From Pseudomonas sp. ICMP22404 (GTDB lineage: Bacteria; Pseudomonadota; Gammaproteobacteria; Pseudomonadales; Pseudomonadaceae), in the NCBI RefSeq assembly GCF_006227205.1, contig NZ_VCNG01000006.1:186001-250000 (forward strand): a DNA stretch of 64,000 bases. Direction: 5' to 3'. Shown in pieces: positions 37,768-46,675 of this stretch (its first letter is position 1; the number at the start of each line of letters is the position of its first letter). Position numbers and translations under genes: made by a program. Below the pieces are notes generated by a model. It did no database searches. It was not told the DNA's origin and was given only the letters and a program-made list of their open reading frames with translations.

Positions 37768-39225
37768 TCACTCTGCTGGGCGCATGGCCGCCGTTTGCAG
37801 CTCTGCAGCAGGTTGGCGCGCCAGGGTCAGGCTTAGTCCCGCGCCTACCGCCAGGCATGCTGCGATGCAGAGGATGGAGACGGTGAAGGCGTGGGTGATG
37901 GCAGACGCGTTCGTATCCGTGCCCAGAAGGGTGTAAAAAATGCCGCCTATTATTGCCACGCTCAGTGACGTGCTGATTTGCAGGGTGGAGCTGGTAACGC
38001 CCGCAATCATGCCGGAATACATCGGTGCCACACGTCCTGTGATCATGCGCATGAGTGTCGGGAGTGCCAGCCCCTGTCCAAAGCCGATCAGAAAGAGGAC
38101 GACGGCAAGGGGCCGCGCAGCGGGGCTGACGGACATCGGCGTGTGCGCCACGAGCCAGGCCAGGAGAATGAATCCCAACACTTCAAGCCCCATGCCGAGC
38201 GGATTGACGTACGCCCCCAGAAAACGCCTGAACTGAGGGGTGGAAAGCGGTCCCAGCAAAAATCCAGCGCCGAAAGGAAGGAAGATGAGGCCTGCATTGA
38301 GTGGGCTCGTGTGCAGCGCTCCCTGTAAATAAATGGAAAACAGCAGGAAGAACACGCCGATCGCGTAAAAGGTCAGCGCGACGAGCAAAGCCCGGCCCAG
38401 CCCGGGCGCGCGCAGTGCGGCAGGATCAAGCAACGGTACGCCTTGCGCTTGATGCAAACGGGCCTCGTAGCGCCAGAACAGCCAGGCCAGCAGCGGCACC
38501 GCTGCAAGCGACAGCCAGGCCCACAAAGGCCAGCCCGCTTCGCGCCCTTCGATCAGTGGAATGATCAGAGCCGCAAGCGTCACCATGGACAGTAGCGTTC
38601 CGCCCAGATCCAGCTTGCTGGCCTGTTGCGCGCGTGTTTCCTTGACCACAGGAATGGCGATCAGGATGACCAGCAGCGCAATCGGTAAATTCACCAGAAA
38701 TATCGCCCGCCAGCCCAAATCCATCAGATTGAGCGATATCAATATTCCGCCAAGTGCCTGGCCGACTACCGATGCCAGACCAAAGACCGCGCCATACAGG
38801 CTCAGTGCCAAGGGCTTTTCGGAGTCGGGAAATATCGCCTGCACCGATGCGAGTGCCTGAGGCGCCATAATGGCTGCCGTCACGCCTTGCAGCGAGCGTC
38901 CGGCGATCAACACCCAGGGGGACTCGGCGACACCGCAGATCAGTGAGGCAATGGCAAAGCCAATCAGGCCAACGAAGAACATTCTTATGCGGCCAAAGAT
39001 GTCTCCCAGTCGTCCGCCGGTAATCAGCGTCACGGCATAAAGCGCCGCATACGAGGAGATGATCAACTGTTCTGCGGAGGAGGCCGTGCCCAGCGATTGC
39101 TGAATTGAAGGCAGCGCTACATTGACGATGAAAAAATCCAGCGGCGGTAAAAATGCACCGACTAGCAAGATGGCAAACATCAACCAGCGCCGCGGTTCCG
39201 GGAGGGCGATTTCTTTCTGAGGCAT
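37768..39225 (-). CDS. MFS multidrug exporter, DHA2 (EmrB/QacA) type
   Basis: The protein has 485 residues from MPQKEIALPEPRRWLMFAIL, with a GGAG ribosome site; a longer frame upstream is unlikely. About 14 membrane segments are predicted. Family motifs are LDFFIVNVALPSIQQSL in helix 1, GGRLGDIFGRIRMFF in the first cytoplasmic loop, and SLQGVTAAIMAPQALA. Members export drugs, dyes or aromatic compounds by proton antiport. It is divergent from an SDR gene with about 220 bp between starts. The regulator is not obvious. Confidence 0.87.
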   Translation of the reverse strand: MPQKEIALPEPRRWLMFAILLVGAFLPPLDFFIVNVALPSIQQSLGTASSAEQLIISSYAALYAVTLITGGRLGDIFGRIRMFFVGLIGFAIASLICGVAESPWVLIAGRSLQGVTAAIMAPQALASVQAIFPDSEKPLALSLYGAVFGLASVVGQALGGILISLNLMDLGWRAIFLVNLPIALLVILIAIPVVKETRAQQASKLDLGGTLLSMVTLAALIIPLIEGREAGWPLWAWLSLAAVPLLAWLFWRYEARLHQAQGVPLLDPAALRAPGLGRALLVALTFYAIGVFFLLFSIYLQGALHTSPLNAGLIFLPFGAGFLLGPLSTPQFRRFLGAYVNPLGMGLEVLGFILLAWLVAHTPMSVSPAARPLAVVLFLIGFGQGLALPTLMRMITGRVAPMYSGMIAGVTSSTLQISTSLSVAIIGGIFYTLLGTDTNASAITHAFTVSILCIAACLAVGAGLSLTLARQPAAELQTAAMRPAE

Positions 39226-39447
39226 AAGGTCTCCTTCCTGGAACCCTTCGGTTCCAGAATATTCTCGATTGCGGGTCATGCTCTGAATCAGCTGACTCCA
39301 ATCTAAACGATCAAACCGTCCCTTACGCCTCACATAAATGAACGTCCAATGTTCATTTATGGCAGTGCCGCCCAGCCCCTGACTCCTCGCAAAATGGCAG
39401 CACTGTGGCTCCAATCGAGCCACACAACCGAGATTGAGGAGTCAGAT

Positions 39448-40206
39448 ATGTCAGGTAAATTCGCTGATCAGGTTGCCGTCGTCACCGGGGCATCCACCGG
39501 AATCGGGTTTGCGATTGCGCAGGGTTTGATTGCCGAGGGCGCCAAGCGCGTTTACCTCACCGGGCGCTCGGCAGCTACGCTGGAGGCGGCGGTGGCCAAG
39601 CTTGGCGATAGGGCGGTCGCGGTCATTTCCGATGTCGCCCGCCAGGCTGATCTAGACAAGCTCAAGGCGACGATTGAGGCGCGCAACGATCAACTGGACT
39701 CAGTGTTTGCCAACGCAGGTATTTGCGAAAAGAACCTGCTGGGCGAGACCACCGAGGCCGCCTATTTCAACATGTTCGACATTAACGTGAAGGGGGTCTT
39801 TTTTACCGTGCAGACATTGATGCCGTTGTTGAAAAATGGCGCTTCGATCGTGCTGACGGCCTCGATCTGTTCCAGCAATGGCATGGAAGGACTGAGCCTC
39901 TACAACGCATCCAAGGCTGCAGTGCGGTCCTTCGCCAGGACTTGGGCCAACGAACTCAAGGGGCGCAAAATTCGAGCGAATGTTCTGAGCCCTGGCTTCA
40001 CCCGCACGCCTCTGATGGATAACGGCTTGAAGATGAGCGAAAGCGACATTGCCGCGCTGCGCCAACACGTCGAGCAGATCACTCCGCTGGGGTATATGGC
40101 CCAACCTGAAGAAATCGCCTCGTCAGCGCTGTTCCTTGCGTCTGCCGATGCGAAATATGTGAATGGTGTGGAGCTGATGGTCGATGGCGGCCTGTCGCAG
40201 ATCTGA
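39448..40206 (+). CDS. Short-chain dehydrogenase/reductase
   Basis: The protein has 252 residues from MSGKFADQVAVVTGASTGIG. It is a classical SDR with cofactor motif TGASTGIG, NAGICEKN, the catalytic YNASK in LSLYNASKAAVRSF, and a C-terminus GVELMVDGGLSQI. It is probably NADP(H)-dependent; the substrate is unknown. GAGGAG lies upstream of the ATG. It is followed by a terminator and a SnoaL-like gene. Confidence 0.88.
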   Translation: MSGKFADQVAVVTGASTGIGFAIAQGLIAEGAKRVYLTGRSAATLEAAVAKLGDRAVAVISDVARQADLDKLKATIEARNDQLDSVFANAGICEKNLLGETTEAAYFNMFDINVKGVFFTVQTLMPLLKNGASIVLTASICSSNGMEGLSLYNASKAAVRSFARTWANELKGRKIRANVLSPGFTRTPLMDNGLKMSESDIAALRQHVEQITPLGYMAQPEEIASSALFLASADAKYVNGVELMVDGGLSQI

Positions 40207-40225
40207 ACACTTGTTGAACCGTAGC

Positions 40226-40245
40226 GCAGCCCTGACAAGGGCTGC
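40226..40245 (+). terminator. Intrinsic terminator after the SDR gene
   Basis: GCAGCCCT (40226-40233) and AGGGCTGC (40238-40245) form a perfect 8-bp stem with a GACA loop, followed by CTTTGTC. It lies 20 nt after the SDR stop. Confidence 0.65.
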
Positions 40246-40284
40246 CTTTGTCGCTTTTGCAAAGCCTCGGCAGGAAACCTCATC

Positions 40285-40791
40285 ATGAACATTGAAGAAC
40301 TGACTCTCCGACTGGACGCACTGGAAAGCCGCGTCGCTCTGGAGTCGCTGATCAGCGCTTACGCCAATGCCTTCGACCGCATCGACGTGTCGCTCCTGAG
40401 CGGTATCTGGCATGAAGAATCGACACTGGATCTTCCGGGTTTCGGCCAAGCCGGGGACCGTGAAGAAATCCTCGCGATGGCGCAAAACAGCTGGCGACAG
40501 ATGCCACACATGCATCACTGGATGGCTAACCCGCTGATTGAAATCGAAGGTGACAGCGCGGCGGGTACGGTAGCTGCGGATTGCCTGTTTCATGACATTG
40601 AAAAAGGCCCGGTTCAAGTCAGCGGGCTGTACCACGACAGGTTTGAACGTCGGGACGGAAGATGGGCGTTCTTGTCACGTCGTTTTGAACTGCACTTCCT
40701 GACACCGTTGAAAAATTGGGTACCCGTAGCGGGCGATGAAAAGTACGCAGTGAGCCAACATCAGAGCCTGAGTACGCTTTCAAAGCGATGA
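40285..40791 (+). CDS. SnoaL-like/NTF2-fold protein
   Basis: The protein has 168 residues. The opening helix ALESLISAYANAFDRIDVSLL, then GIWHEESTLDLPGFG and MPHMHHWMANPLIEIEGDSA, match the SnoaL_4/limonene-epoxide-hydrolase-like NTF2 fold. Members include polyketide cyclases, dehydratases and many proteins without known catalysis. Its location after the SDR gene suggests a joint role in modifying a small hydrophobic molecule. The terminator between them means it is probably transcribed separately or by read-through. Confidence 0.75.
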   Translation: MNIEELTLRLDALESRVALESLISAYANAFDRIDVSLLSGIWHEESTLDLPGFGQAGDREEILAMAQNSWRQMPHMHHWMANPLIEIEGDSAAGTVAADCLFHDIEKGPVQVSGLYHDRFERRDGRWAFLSRRFELHFLTPLKNWVPVAGDEKYAVSQHQSLSTLSKR

Positions 40792-40842
40792 CATGATGTT
40801 CAGTAAGAGCCGCGAACGACAAGCGATGCCCGCTGATGTCGT

Positions 40843-42237
40843 TCAAGCTGCAGGGAATGACAGCGTAAAACGGATAATCCCGGGCTTTGGCTGTTCGACA
40901 CGCACGTGACCTCCATGCAGTTGCATGATTGCCACGACGATGGCGAGGCCAAGGCCGTAGGAGTCAGAGTTCTGGTGGCGAGACGCATCGCCGCGGTAAA
41001 AGCGGTCGAAGAGTTTGCCCAAGGTTTCGTCACTCAGCACAGGCCCCTGGTTCTCCACTTCAATGCGGGCTCCGCCGGGAGTTTCCATCACCCGCATCTG
41101 GATCTCGGTGCCCTCGTAGGCATAGCGAACGGCGTTTGCCACCAGGTTGCTCAAGGCTCTGCGCAGCAGCAAAGGGTCTGCGAGCACGTTGCCATCGCCT
41201 GTTATCTGTACGGTCATTCGCCGCTCTTCAGCCAAGCCTTCAAAATATTCGGCAATGCGCTGTGATTCGTCATGGAGCGATAGTTGCTGGCGCTCCACCA
41301 CCGCGTGCGACTCATCGGCGCGTGCAAGGAACAGAATGCTTTCGACGATGCGCGAGATCCGTTCGAGCTCCTCAAGGTTCGACGCGATCAGTGCCTGATA
41401 GTCGTCCTCGCTGCGGCGCTGGCGTAGTGCGACTTGGCAATGCCCCATGAGCGACCCCACCGGCGTGCGGATTTCATGGGCCAGGTCCGCGGAAAATTGC
41501 GTCAATCGCTGATAACCCTGAGCAAGGCGATCGAGCATCGCATTATAGGCGTCACTCAGTTGTTGCAGTTCAACCGGCGTATCGGCGCTGTCCATGCGGC
41601 TGTGGAGACGTTCGGGTGTTATAGCTGCCGCATGGGCGGCCATTTTTCGCAACGGGCGCAGCCCTCGACGCAGCACCAGGTAACCCAGCAACGCTGTCGC
41701 TAGAAAGGCAAGGGCAACGGCCAGGTAGATACGTTCGCGATACGCCGCGAGCATAGCCATTTCCTTGCCCATGAGGTGCGCTGCCGTCAGTCGGACTTCG
41801 CGCCCACCTGACGTCGTGACGATGGTGGCGGCGCGCAGCATTGTTCCCGAGTCGGTCACGCCGCTGCGCAGGTCACTGACGCTCAGCTTTGTATCCTGGC
41901 CGATCACGGGCAGTTCAGGCAACGTGACGTTGAGTGGATTTACCTGGATGACCGGTTGCTGTCCGGGTTCTTCGATGATGAATATGTCGTCTTCGCTGTC
42001 GAGCATGTTCTTGAAAATCTGCGGGCTGTCGCGCAGTTTCTCGATGGCGAGTTCGTAGTGCAGCAGCTTACGAAAGTGCTCCAGACGCCCCATGACCGCA
42101 TGATCGCTGTATATCAATACCGAGGCTTTCATCGTCTGATACAGATAGACGCCCGCACCGGCCACGGCCAGCATCGCTACCATGGAAAACGCCACGGTCG
42201 ATCGCAGGGTCAGAGAGGGTGGGCGTCGGGACCGCAT
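40843..42237 (-). CDS. Sensor histidine kinase, CusS/CopS/HprS-like
   Basis: This 464-residue kinase has an N-terminal membrane helix (LTLRSTVAFSMVAMLAVAGA) and a periplasmic domain (about residues 40-165). A second helix (LAVALAFLATALLGYLVLRR) and HAMP follow. The kinase core carries FSADLAHEIRTPVGSL (phospho-acceptor His), the N-box NLVANAVRYAYEG and the G-box GLGLAIVVAIMQLHGG. The layout is that of heavy-metal and HOCl sensors. It overlaps the upstream response-regulator gene by 28 bp. Its neighbours (periplasmic protein, cytochrome b, molybdoenzyme) parallel the E. coli hprSR-msrPQ locus, favouring an oxidant or copper signal. Confidence 0.88.
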   Translation of the reverse strand: MRSRRPPSLTLRSTVAFSMVAMLAVAGAGVYLYQTMKASVLIYSDHAVMGRLEHFRKLLHYELAIEKLRDSPQIFKNMLDSEDDIFIIEEPGQQPVIQVNPLNVTLPELPVIGQDTKLSVSDLRSGVTDSGTMLRAATIVTTSGGREVRLTAAHLMGKEMAMLAAYRERIYLAVALAFLATALLGYLVLRRGLRPLRKMAAHAAAITPERLHSRMDSADTPVELQQLSDAYNAMLDRLAQGYQRLTQFSADLAHEIRTPVGSLMGHCQVALRQRRSEDDYQALIASNLEELERISRIVESILFLARADESHAVVERQQLSLHDESQRIAEYFEGLAEERRMTVQITGDGNVLADPLLLRRALSNLVANAVRYAYEGTEIQMRVMETPGGARIEVENQGPVLSDETLGKLFDRFYRGDASRHQNSDSYGLGLAIVVAIMQLHGGHVRVEQPKPGIIRFTLSFPAA

Positions 42238-42905
42238 GGCCTCACCTCGCAGACATAGCCGATACCGCGAATGGTATGGATCAGCTTGATCGGATAGGGC
42301 TGATCGACCTTGTTGCGCAGACGCTTGACCGCTACGTCCACCACGTTGGTATCGCTGTCGAAATTCATGTCCCAGACTTCCGAAGCGATCTGTGTCCTTG
42401 ACAGCACATCGCCTGCCCGGCGCAGAAACAGATGCAGCAGGGCGAACTCCTTGTTGGTCAGCACGATCACCTGCTGTTGGCGTGTAACGCGGCGCCGCAC
42501 CAGATCCAGCTCCAAGTCTGCGAGGTGGAAATGGTCGGCTTCGCGCGCTACTCCGCGACGCAAAATGGTGCGGATGCGTAACAGCAGTTCGGTAAACGAA
42601 AAAGGTTTGACCAGATAATCATCGGCGCCCAGTTCCAGGCCGCGAATGCGGTCATGCAATTGGTCGCGCGCGGTGAGGAACAGCACGGGTACGTCTTGTC
42701 TGGCGCGCAAGAGCTCAATGATCTGGAACCCGTCGATCCCGGGCAACATGACGTCCAGCACGATCAGGTCGTAGGTGGTATGCAAGGCCATGTGCAGGCC
42801 GTCGGCACCATGCTGGGTCCAGTCGACGTTGTAACCGGACTCGCCGAGCCCCTTTTTGAGGTACTCACCTGTTTTGGTGTCATCTTCGATCAGCAGGATA
42901 TGCAT
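42210..42905 (-). CDS. OmpR-family response regulator, CusR/CopR/HprR-like
   Basis: The protein has 231 residues from MHILLIEDDTKTGEYLKKGL, an opening typical of copper-type regulators. The receiver has its phospho-acceptor Asp in YDLIVLDVMLPGIDG and Lys in ADDYLVKPFSF. The winged-helix output domain contains LTNKEFALLHLFLRR and DSDTNVVDVAVKRLRNKVD. It is co-transcribed with and overlaps the kinase gene. The perfect palindrome at 43033-43052 in the divergent promoter region is the expected binding site. Confidence 0.9.
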   Translation of the reverse strand: MHILLIEDDTKTGEYLKKGLGESGYNVDWTQHGADGLHMALHTTYDLIVLDVMLPGIDGFQIIELLRARQDVPVLFLTARDQLHDRIRGLELGADDYLVKPFSFTELLLRIRTILRRGVAREADHFHLADLELDLVRRRVTRQQQVIVLTNKEFALLHLFLRRAGDVLSRTQIASEVWDMNFDSDTNVVDVAVKRLRNKVDQPYPIKLIHTIRGIGYVCEVRPCGPDAHPL

Positions 42906-42996
42906 CGTGAGGCGCGCTCGGGTCTCTTCATGACGGGATTCAGCCCGCGACATCGGTATATCGGCTGCGCAGTGTAACGAGATGAGCCGGCGCAGT

Positions 42997-43052
42997 TGGT
43001 TACATTTCTGTCATTCATTGGAAGGGGCTGGCGAATGACAAAAATGTCATTC
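42997..43052. promoter_or_regulatory. CopR/HprR-type operator boxes in the divergent promoter
   Basis: A perfect dyad GAATGACAAAAATGTCATTC lies at 43033-43052 (8-bp arms, 4-nt spacer). A degenerate copy with the same spacing, TGGTTACAtttcTGTCATTC, lies at 42997-43016, 36 bp away. The architecture matches copper/HOCl-type regulator boxes (arms ending in ACA/TGT around a 4-nt A/T spacer). Between the regulator gene and the 43122 gene, they could control both directions. Confidence 0.65.
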
Positions 43053-43121
43053 GGCGGTCATCGTGACGTCCCGGTCTGCGGACGAGGATGGCGGCACATC
43101 AACCAATGAGGAATCGTCGCC

Positions 43122-43733
43122 ATGCAACGCAAACACGCCCTATCTACCACGTTCGGTCTGTTGATGCTCAGTGCTGCGGTCATCGCCACCGCGGCCGACA
43201 TGCCGGTAATCAAACCTCTGCGTGGCACGGTGGAAAGCGTCAGCAACAATACTCTGACATTCACTGTCCGCTCTGGCGCTCAGCAGACTATCGGACTGAC
43301 AGACAAGACCGGTATCAACCGGGTATCGAAGGCCAATATCGACTCGATCAAATCCGACAGTTTCATTGGTTCTGCGGCCATCCCTCAGGCCAACGGAACA
43401 TTGAAGGCGCTGGAGGTCACGGTATTCGACTCCAGCCTCAAGGGCAGCGGCGAAGGTCATTACGGTTGGCAGAACGCGGATGGCAGCACAGGCACCATGA
43501 CCAACGGTACCGTGGGGAAACTGTCCAAGGCGGACGGCCGTACATTGACCGTCAACTACAAGGGCGGCGAGAAACAAATCGTCGTACCGGATGATGTGCC
43601 AATCGCCTACGTCGAGCCAGGCAAAGCCGATGAACTGGTCAAAGGTACGAAAATTGTCGTGTTCCCGGCAGCAGATGGAACCACCGCGCGCGGCATTGCG
43701 GTTGGCAAGGATGGCTTCCAACCGCCGATGTAA
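43122..43733 (+). CDS. Periplasmic protein of DUF5666-like type
   Basis: The protein has 203 residues. It carries a signal peptide (HALSTTFGLLMLSAAVIATAADM, cleavage after ATA or TAA), then small beta-rich repeats. GTVESVSNNTLTFTVRSGA and GTVGKLSKADGRTLTVNYKG are two copies of the same OB-like strand pattern seen in DUF5666 domains. The function is unknown. It is first in the rightward set with the cytochrome b and molybdoenzyme genes and directly downstream of the operator boxes. Control by the two-component system and a periplasmic redox or metal-related role are therefore inferred. Confidence 0.7.
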   Translation: MQRKHALSTTFGLLMLSAAVIATAADMPVIKPLRGTVESVSNNTLTFTVRSGAQQTIGLTDKTGINRVSKANIDSIKSDSFIGSAAIPQANGTLKALEVTVFDSSLKGSGEGHYGWQNADGSTGTMTNGTVGKLSKADGRTLTVNYKGGEKQIVVPDDVPIAYVEPGKADELVKGTKIVVFPAADGTTARGIAVGKDGFQPPM

Positions 43734-43802
43734 TCACTTGAAAGGCATGGCGCTGCCGTTTGGCAACGCTCCGCTACATGGATGGCTTCCAAGGGGAAAC
43801 AC

Positions 43803-44423
43803 GTGAGACAGAAAAAGCTTCATCCCTGGCCGGTTCGCCTAACCCACTTGCTCAACGCTGCCTGCATGGCCTGCATGTTCATGAGCGGTTGGGCCATTTA
43901 CAACGCCTCGCCACTGTTCGGCTTCAGGTTTCCGTTGGCAGTGACCGTGGGCGGTTGGCTGGGTGGAGCGCTGGCATGGCATTTCGCATTCATGTGGCTG
44001 CTGCTGATCAACGGCGCCATTTATATGCTGTATGGGTTCGCCAGTGGGCATTTCAAACGTGAGTTGCTGCCCATAGGGCTTGCTGCGTTGAAGCATGACT
44101 TGACGGACGCTTTGTGCTTACGGCTGGTGCATGAAAAAGGCGTCTATAACGCAGTGCAGCGTCTGATGTACTGGATGGTGCTGGTGGCAGGCGCACTCGT
44201 CGTTATCTCGGGCGTGGCGATCTGGAAGCCCATTCAACTTCAAGCGTTGGTCGCGCTGCTGGGCGGCTATGACATTGCACGTTATGTACATTTCGGGGCG
44301 ATGGCGGTGATTGCTGCATTCGTCGTGATTCATCTTGCGTTGGTAATGCTGGTGCCCAGGACCCTGCTGCCAATGATTACAGGTGGTGTGCGGTCTTTGG
44401 AAAACCGGGGAAAAAAGCCATGA
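43803..44423 (+). CDS. Cytochrome b561-type membrane subunit
   Basis: The protein has 206 residues from a GTG preceded by AAGGGG; an in-frame ATG at 43782 would add seven residues but contains the ribosome site. Four or five membrane helices carry heme-ligand histidine candidates (LTHLLNAACMACMF, WHFAFMWLLL, ARYVHFGAMAV, VVIHLALVML), as in Ni/Fe-hydrogenase or thiosulfate-reductase cytochrome b. It would pass electrons from the quinol pool to the periplasmic molybdoenzyme encoded next, whose start overlaps its stop by 4 bp. It plays the role MsrQ plays in MsrPQ, though it is not clearly a sequence orthologue of MsrQ. Confidence 0.82.
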   Translation: MRQKKLHPWPVRLTHLLNAACMACMFMSGWAIYNASPLFGFRFPLAVTVGGWLGGALAWHFAFMWLLLINGAIYMLYGFASGHFKRELLPIGLAALKHDLTDALCLRLVHEKGVYNAVQRLMYWMVLVAGALVVISGVAIWKPIQLQALVALLGGYDIARYVHFGAMAVIAAFVVIHLALVMLVPRTLLPMITGGVRSLENRGKKP

Positions 44424-45190
44424 TTGAACGCAAAGAAAGAACTGTTCAGCGCATCAGGCTTGAACCTTCGCAACAGCTTGAGCTGGAAAATATCCAGCGC
44501 CGCCATTTCCTTCGTGCTGGTTTGACCGTGGGCGCGATGTCGATGCTGACCGGTTGCAACTTGCAGGACGGTGATCAGGTCGACAAGGTCCTTTGGGCCA
44601 TGTCGCGCTGGAACGATCAGGTCCAGGCCTGGCTGTTCAGTGGACGGAAACTGGCCCCGACCTTCACAAGGGCGCAGATCACCACGCCATTCCCGTTCAA
44701 CGCATTCTATGGTCAGGACGACATTCCAGAGGTGGACTCGGCAAGTTACTCGCTCGCCGTCTCCGGCCGGGTCAGGGACAAGGCACCCTGGACACTCGAA
44801 AGCTTACGCAAGCTGCCGCAACGTAGCGATATCACCCGTTTGATCTGTGTTGAAGGCTGGAGCGCGATCGGGCAATGGGGAGGTGTACCGCTCAAAACCT
44901 TTCTGGAACACATCGGGGCCGACACCACAGCGAAATTTGTCGGTTTCAAATGTGCTGATCGTTACTACTCCAGTCTGGACATGCCAACAGCCTTACACCC
45001 ACAAACACTGCTGGCACTGGATTACGCTGACATTGCATTGCCGCCCGAGTATGGCTATCCCCTCAGGGTTCGAGTACCCACCAAATTAGGCTTTAAAAAC
45101 CCCAAGCATGTTGTCGAGATTGTCGTGAGCAACGACAACCCGGGCGGGTACTGGGAAGACCAGGGATATAACTGGTTCAGCGGGATCTGA
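44420..45190 (+). CDS. Tat-exported molybdopterin oxidoreductase, sulfite-oxidase/MsrP-like
   Basis: The protein has 256 residues. A twin-arginine signal, RRHFLRAGLTVGAMSMLTGC, starts near residue 27 and ends in a cysteine that could be lipidated. The sulfite-oxidase-type molybdopterin domain follows, with LSVSG-like SLAVSGRV, the molybdenum-ligand Cys in LICVEGWSAIGQWGGV, and the tail GYWEDQGYNWFSGI. Related enzymes oxidise sulfite or reduce methionine sulfoxide in periplasmic proteins. It is translationally coupled to the cytochrome b gene. The copper/HOCl-type two-component system nearby suggests a repair or detoxification role under oxidative stress. Confidence 0.87.
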   Translation: MIERKERTVQRIRLEPSQQLELENIQRRHFLRAGLTVGAMSMLTGCNLQDGDQVDKVLWAMSRWNDQVQAWLFSGRKLAPTFTRAQITTPFPFNAFYGQDDIPEVDSASYSLAVSGRVRDKAPWTLESLRKLPQRSDITRLICVEGWSAIGQWGGVPLKTFLEHIGADTTAKFVGFKCADRYYSSLDMPTALHPQTLLALDYADIALPPEYGYPLRVRVPTKLGFKNPKHVVEIVVSNDNPGGYWEDQGYNWFSGI

Positions 45191-45289
45191 TGAGGCAGGT
45201 CTAGGTAGCGCAGTTCCGTCCTGGTAGTGCATGACAACGCAGGAACATCAGATTAAGTGATGACATCAGCTATGGTATGAGGTGCTCTT

Positions 45290-45973
45290 ATGAACGCTAT
45301 TTCTGCGGTACCGCCAGTTCCAACAGTGTTGCCGCCTTCAGAAAACAAAATACGAACTCCTACCAATGGCGCTGATTTCCGCTCCCTCATGCAGGCTCAG
45401 TCCAGGTCACATTCGCAGCAGCCGGATACACCAAGCGCACAGGTGTTATCAGACTCGCCCGCGAACTTGTCACGCCGACCGGAGATGGAAGCAATGCTTC
45501 AAATGTTGGCATGGCGCAAGCGTGCGGACAGCGCTCCGAGCAGACCAGGTCGATCAGTGCCAGGTACGCGAGCCAGTGGCCTGGATAGGGGGGACTTCAA
45601 CTTCCCCGTTCGAGGCGTTTTGGCTAGCAGTGAGGTTACCCAACAGCGTTGCCTGAATGAAGAGGATAGGCCGCTCTACTTGAAGTCCTTTGATGACCGG
45701 GCCACGTGTACTTCTGGTGGCGAAGAAAGCGAAATATCCTCTGACGTTATCTGCGGAGGAGGGCTGAATGCATTCGCCATTGCAGTGGCTCTGTCCGCGA
45801 TAACCCTCACTTGGATGCCGATTGAGATTGTGCGAGCGCCACTGCGATCCCCCAATATTCGGATTTCGCACCGCCGCAAACCCTCTCCAGCCTTGAGCCA
45901 TCTTTTCGACCAGCCAGATTCAGAGGAAGGAGGGAAACAGACGGCTCTCGATAGCTCTTTCGCCGCGGGCTAG
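45290..45973 (+). CDS. Hypothetical protein, 227 residues
   Basis: The ATG is preceded by GAGG at a suitable distance and the frame is long for this position, so the ORF is probably real. I do not recognise the family. The N-terminal 110 residues are rich in Pro, Ser, Arg and Gln and look disordered. One hydrophobic segment (AFAIAVALSAITLTWMPIEIV, about residues 160-180) could span a membrane or be buried. The tail is polar. Codon use is less GC-biased than in neighbours, hinting at foreign origin or decay. It stands alone between the molybdoenzyme and ridA-like genes. Confidence 0.4.
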   Translation: MNAISAVPPVPTVLPPSENKIRTPTNGADFRSLMQAQSRSHSQQPDTPSAQVLSDSPANLSRRPEMEAMLQMLAWRKRADSAPSRPGRSVPGTRASGLDRGDFNFPVRGVLASSEVTQQRCLNEEDRPLYLKSFDDRATCTSGGEESEISSDVICGGGLNAFAIAVALSAITLTWMPIEIVRAPLRSPNIRISHRRKPSPALSHLFDQPDSEEGGKQTALDSSFAAG

Positions 45974-46144
45974 AATTTCTACGGGGAATGCAGCTCGGCG
46001 ATTACTGTGGGCTTCTGATTATCCTACCCATCGAAGGAAGCAGGTGGCGGGTCAATTGTTCAGATTCCGCGTGTGACCCGAGTGGACGCCGCTCTGGCAT
46101 ATGGGTCAGCTTTCGTATCCGTTTATATATTGGATTCCACAATC

Positions 46145-46537
46145 ATGACTGATCGTCAGATCATCGTTCCAGATAGCATGAGATTGCTCTGCGAGCATGC
46201 TGGTTATGCACCAGCTGTAAAGGTAGGAAAAACGCTCTATTGCGCTGGCCAGGTAGGCCGGACGCCCGAATTATCAGTTATCGAAGACCCTGAGCAGCAG
46301 TTTCTGGCAGCATGGGACAATCTTCGGCTTGTCTTGGAAGCCGGTGGCTGCACATTTGCAGATGTCGTCGAAATGACAACGTATCACGTCGATATGCACC
46401 TCCACATGCCAATTTTCAGACGCGTGAAAGATGAAGTCTTTCCTAGGAGCACTTGTGCATGGACATGCATAGGTGTCGCCGAGCTGGCTCGCCCCGGCCT
46501 TCTCGTGGAGATCAAATGCGTCGCCGTAGGGCGATAA
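46145..46537 (+). CDS. RidA-family protein (YjgF/YER057c/UK114)
   Basis: The protein has 130 residues from MTDRQIIVPDSMRLLCEHAG. Family features are VGKTLYCAGQVGRTP, DPEQQFLAAWDNLRLVLEAG and a C-terminal ELARPGLLVEIKCVAV. In canonical RidA a key Arg near position 105 acts on 2-aminoacrylate; the equivalent segment here reads STCAWTCIGVAELARPG, without the arginine of the usual R-x-x-V. It thus belongs to an Rid subfamily of unknown substrate. It lies just outside the left repeat of the putative island. The start at 46145 is preferred over an upstream 24-residue extension. Confidence 0.8.
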   Translation: MTDRQIIVPDSMRLLCEHAGYAPAVKVGKTLYCAGQVGRTPELSVIEDPEQQFLAAWDNLRLVLEAGGCTFADVVEMTTYHVDMHLHMPIFRRVKDEVFPRSTCAWTCIGVAELARPGLLVEIKCVAVGR

Positions 46538-46675
46538 TTTTTCTGATAGACATGTGAATATAAGCTTGGATGGGTGTCCATCTAAGCGGCAGTAGATCTG
46601 AAATGTCCCTCGCCCGCAGCGCCGGCAGACGTGTGAGAACGTCCTTGCGTGGCGTTTGTGAACAGCAGCGGGAAA

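Noticed and set aside
45290..45973. Type III secretion needle-length-control-like protein
   Set aside because: Only the proline-rich, low-complexity N-terminus suggested it; there is no hrp box, no neighbouring secretion gene and no conserved C-terminal domain.
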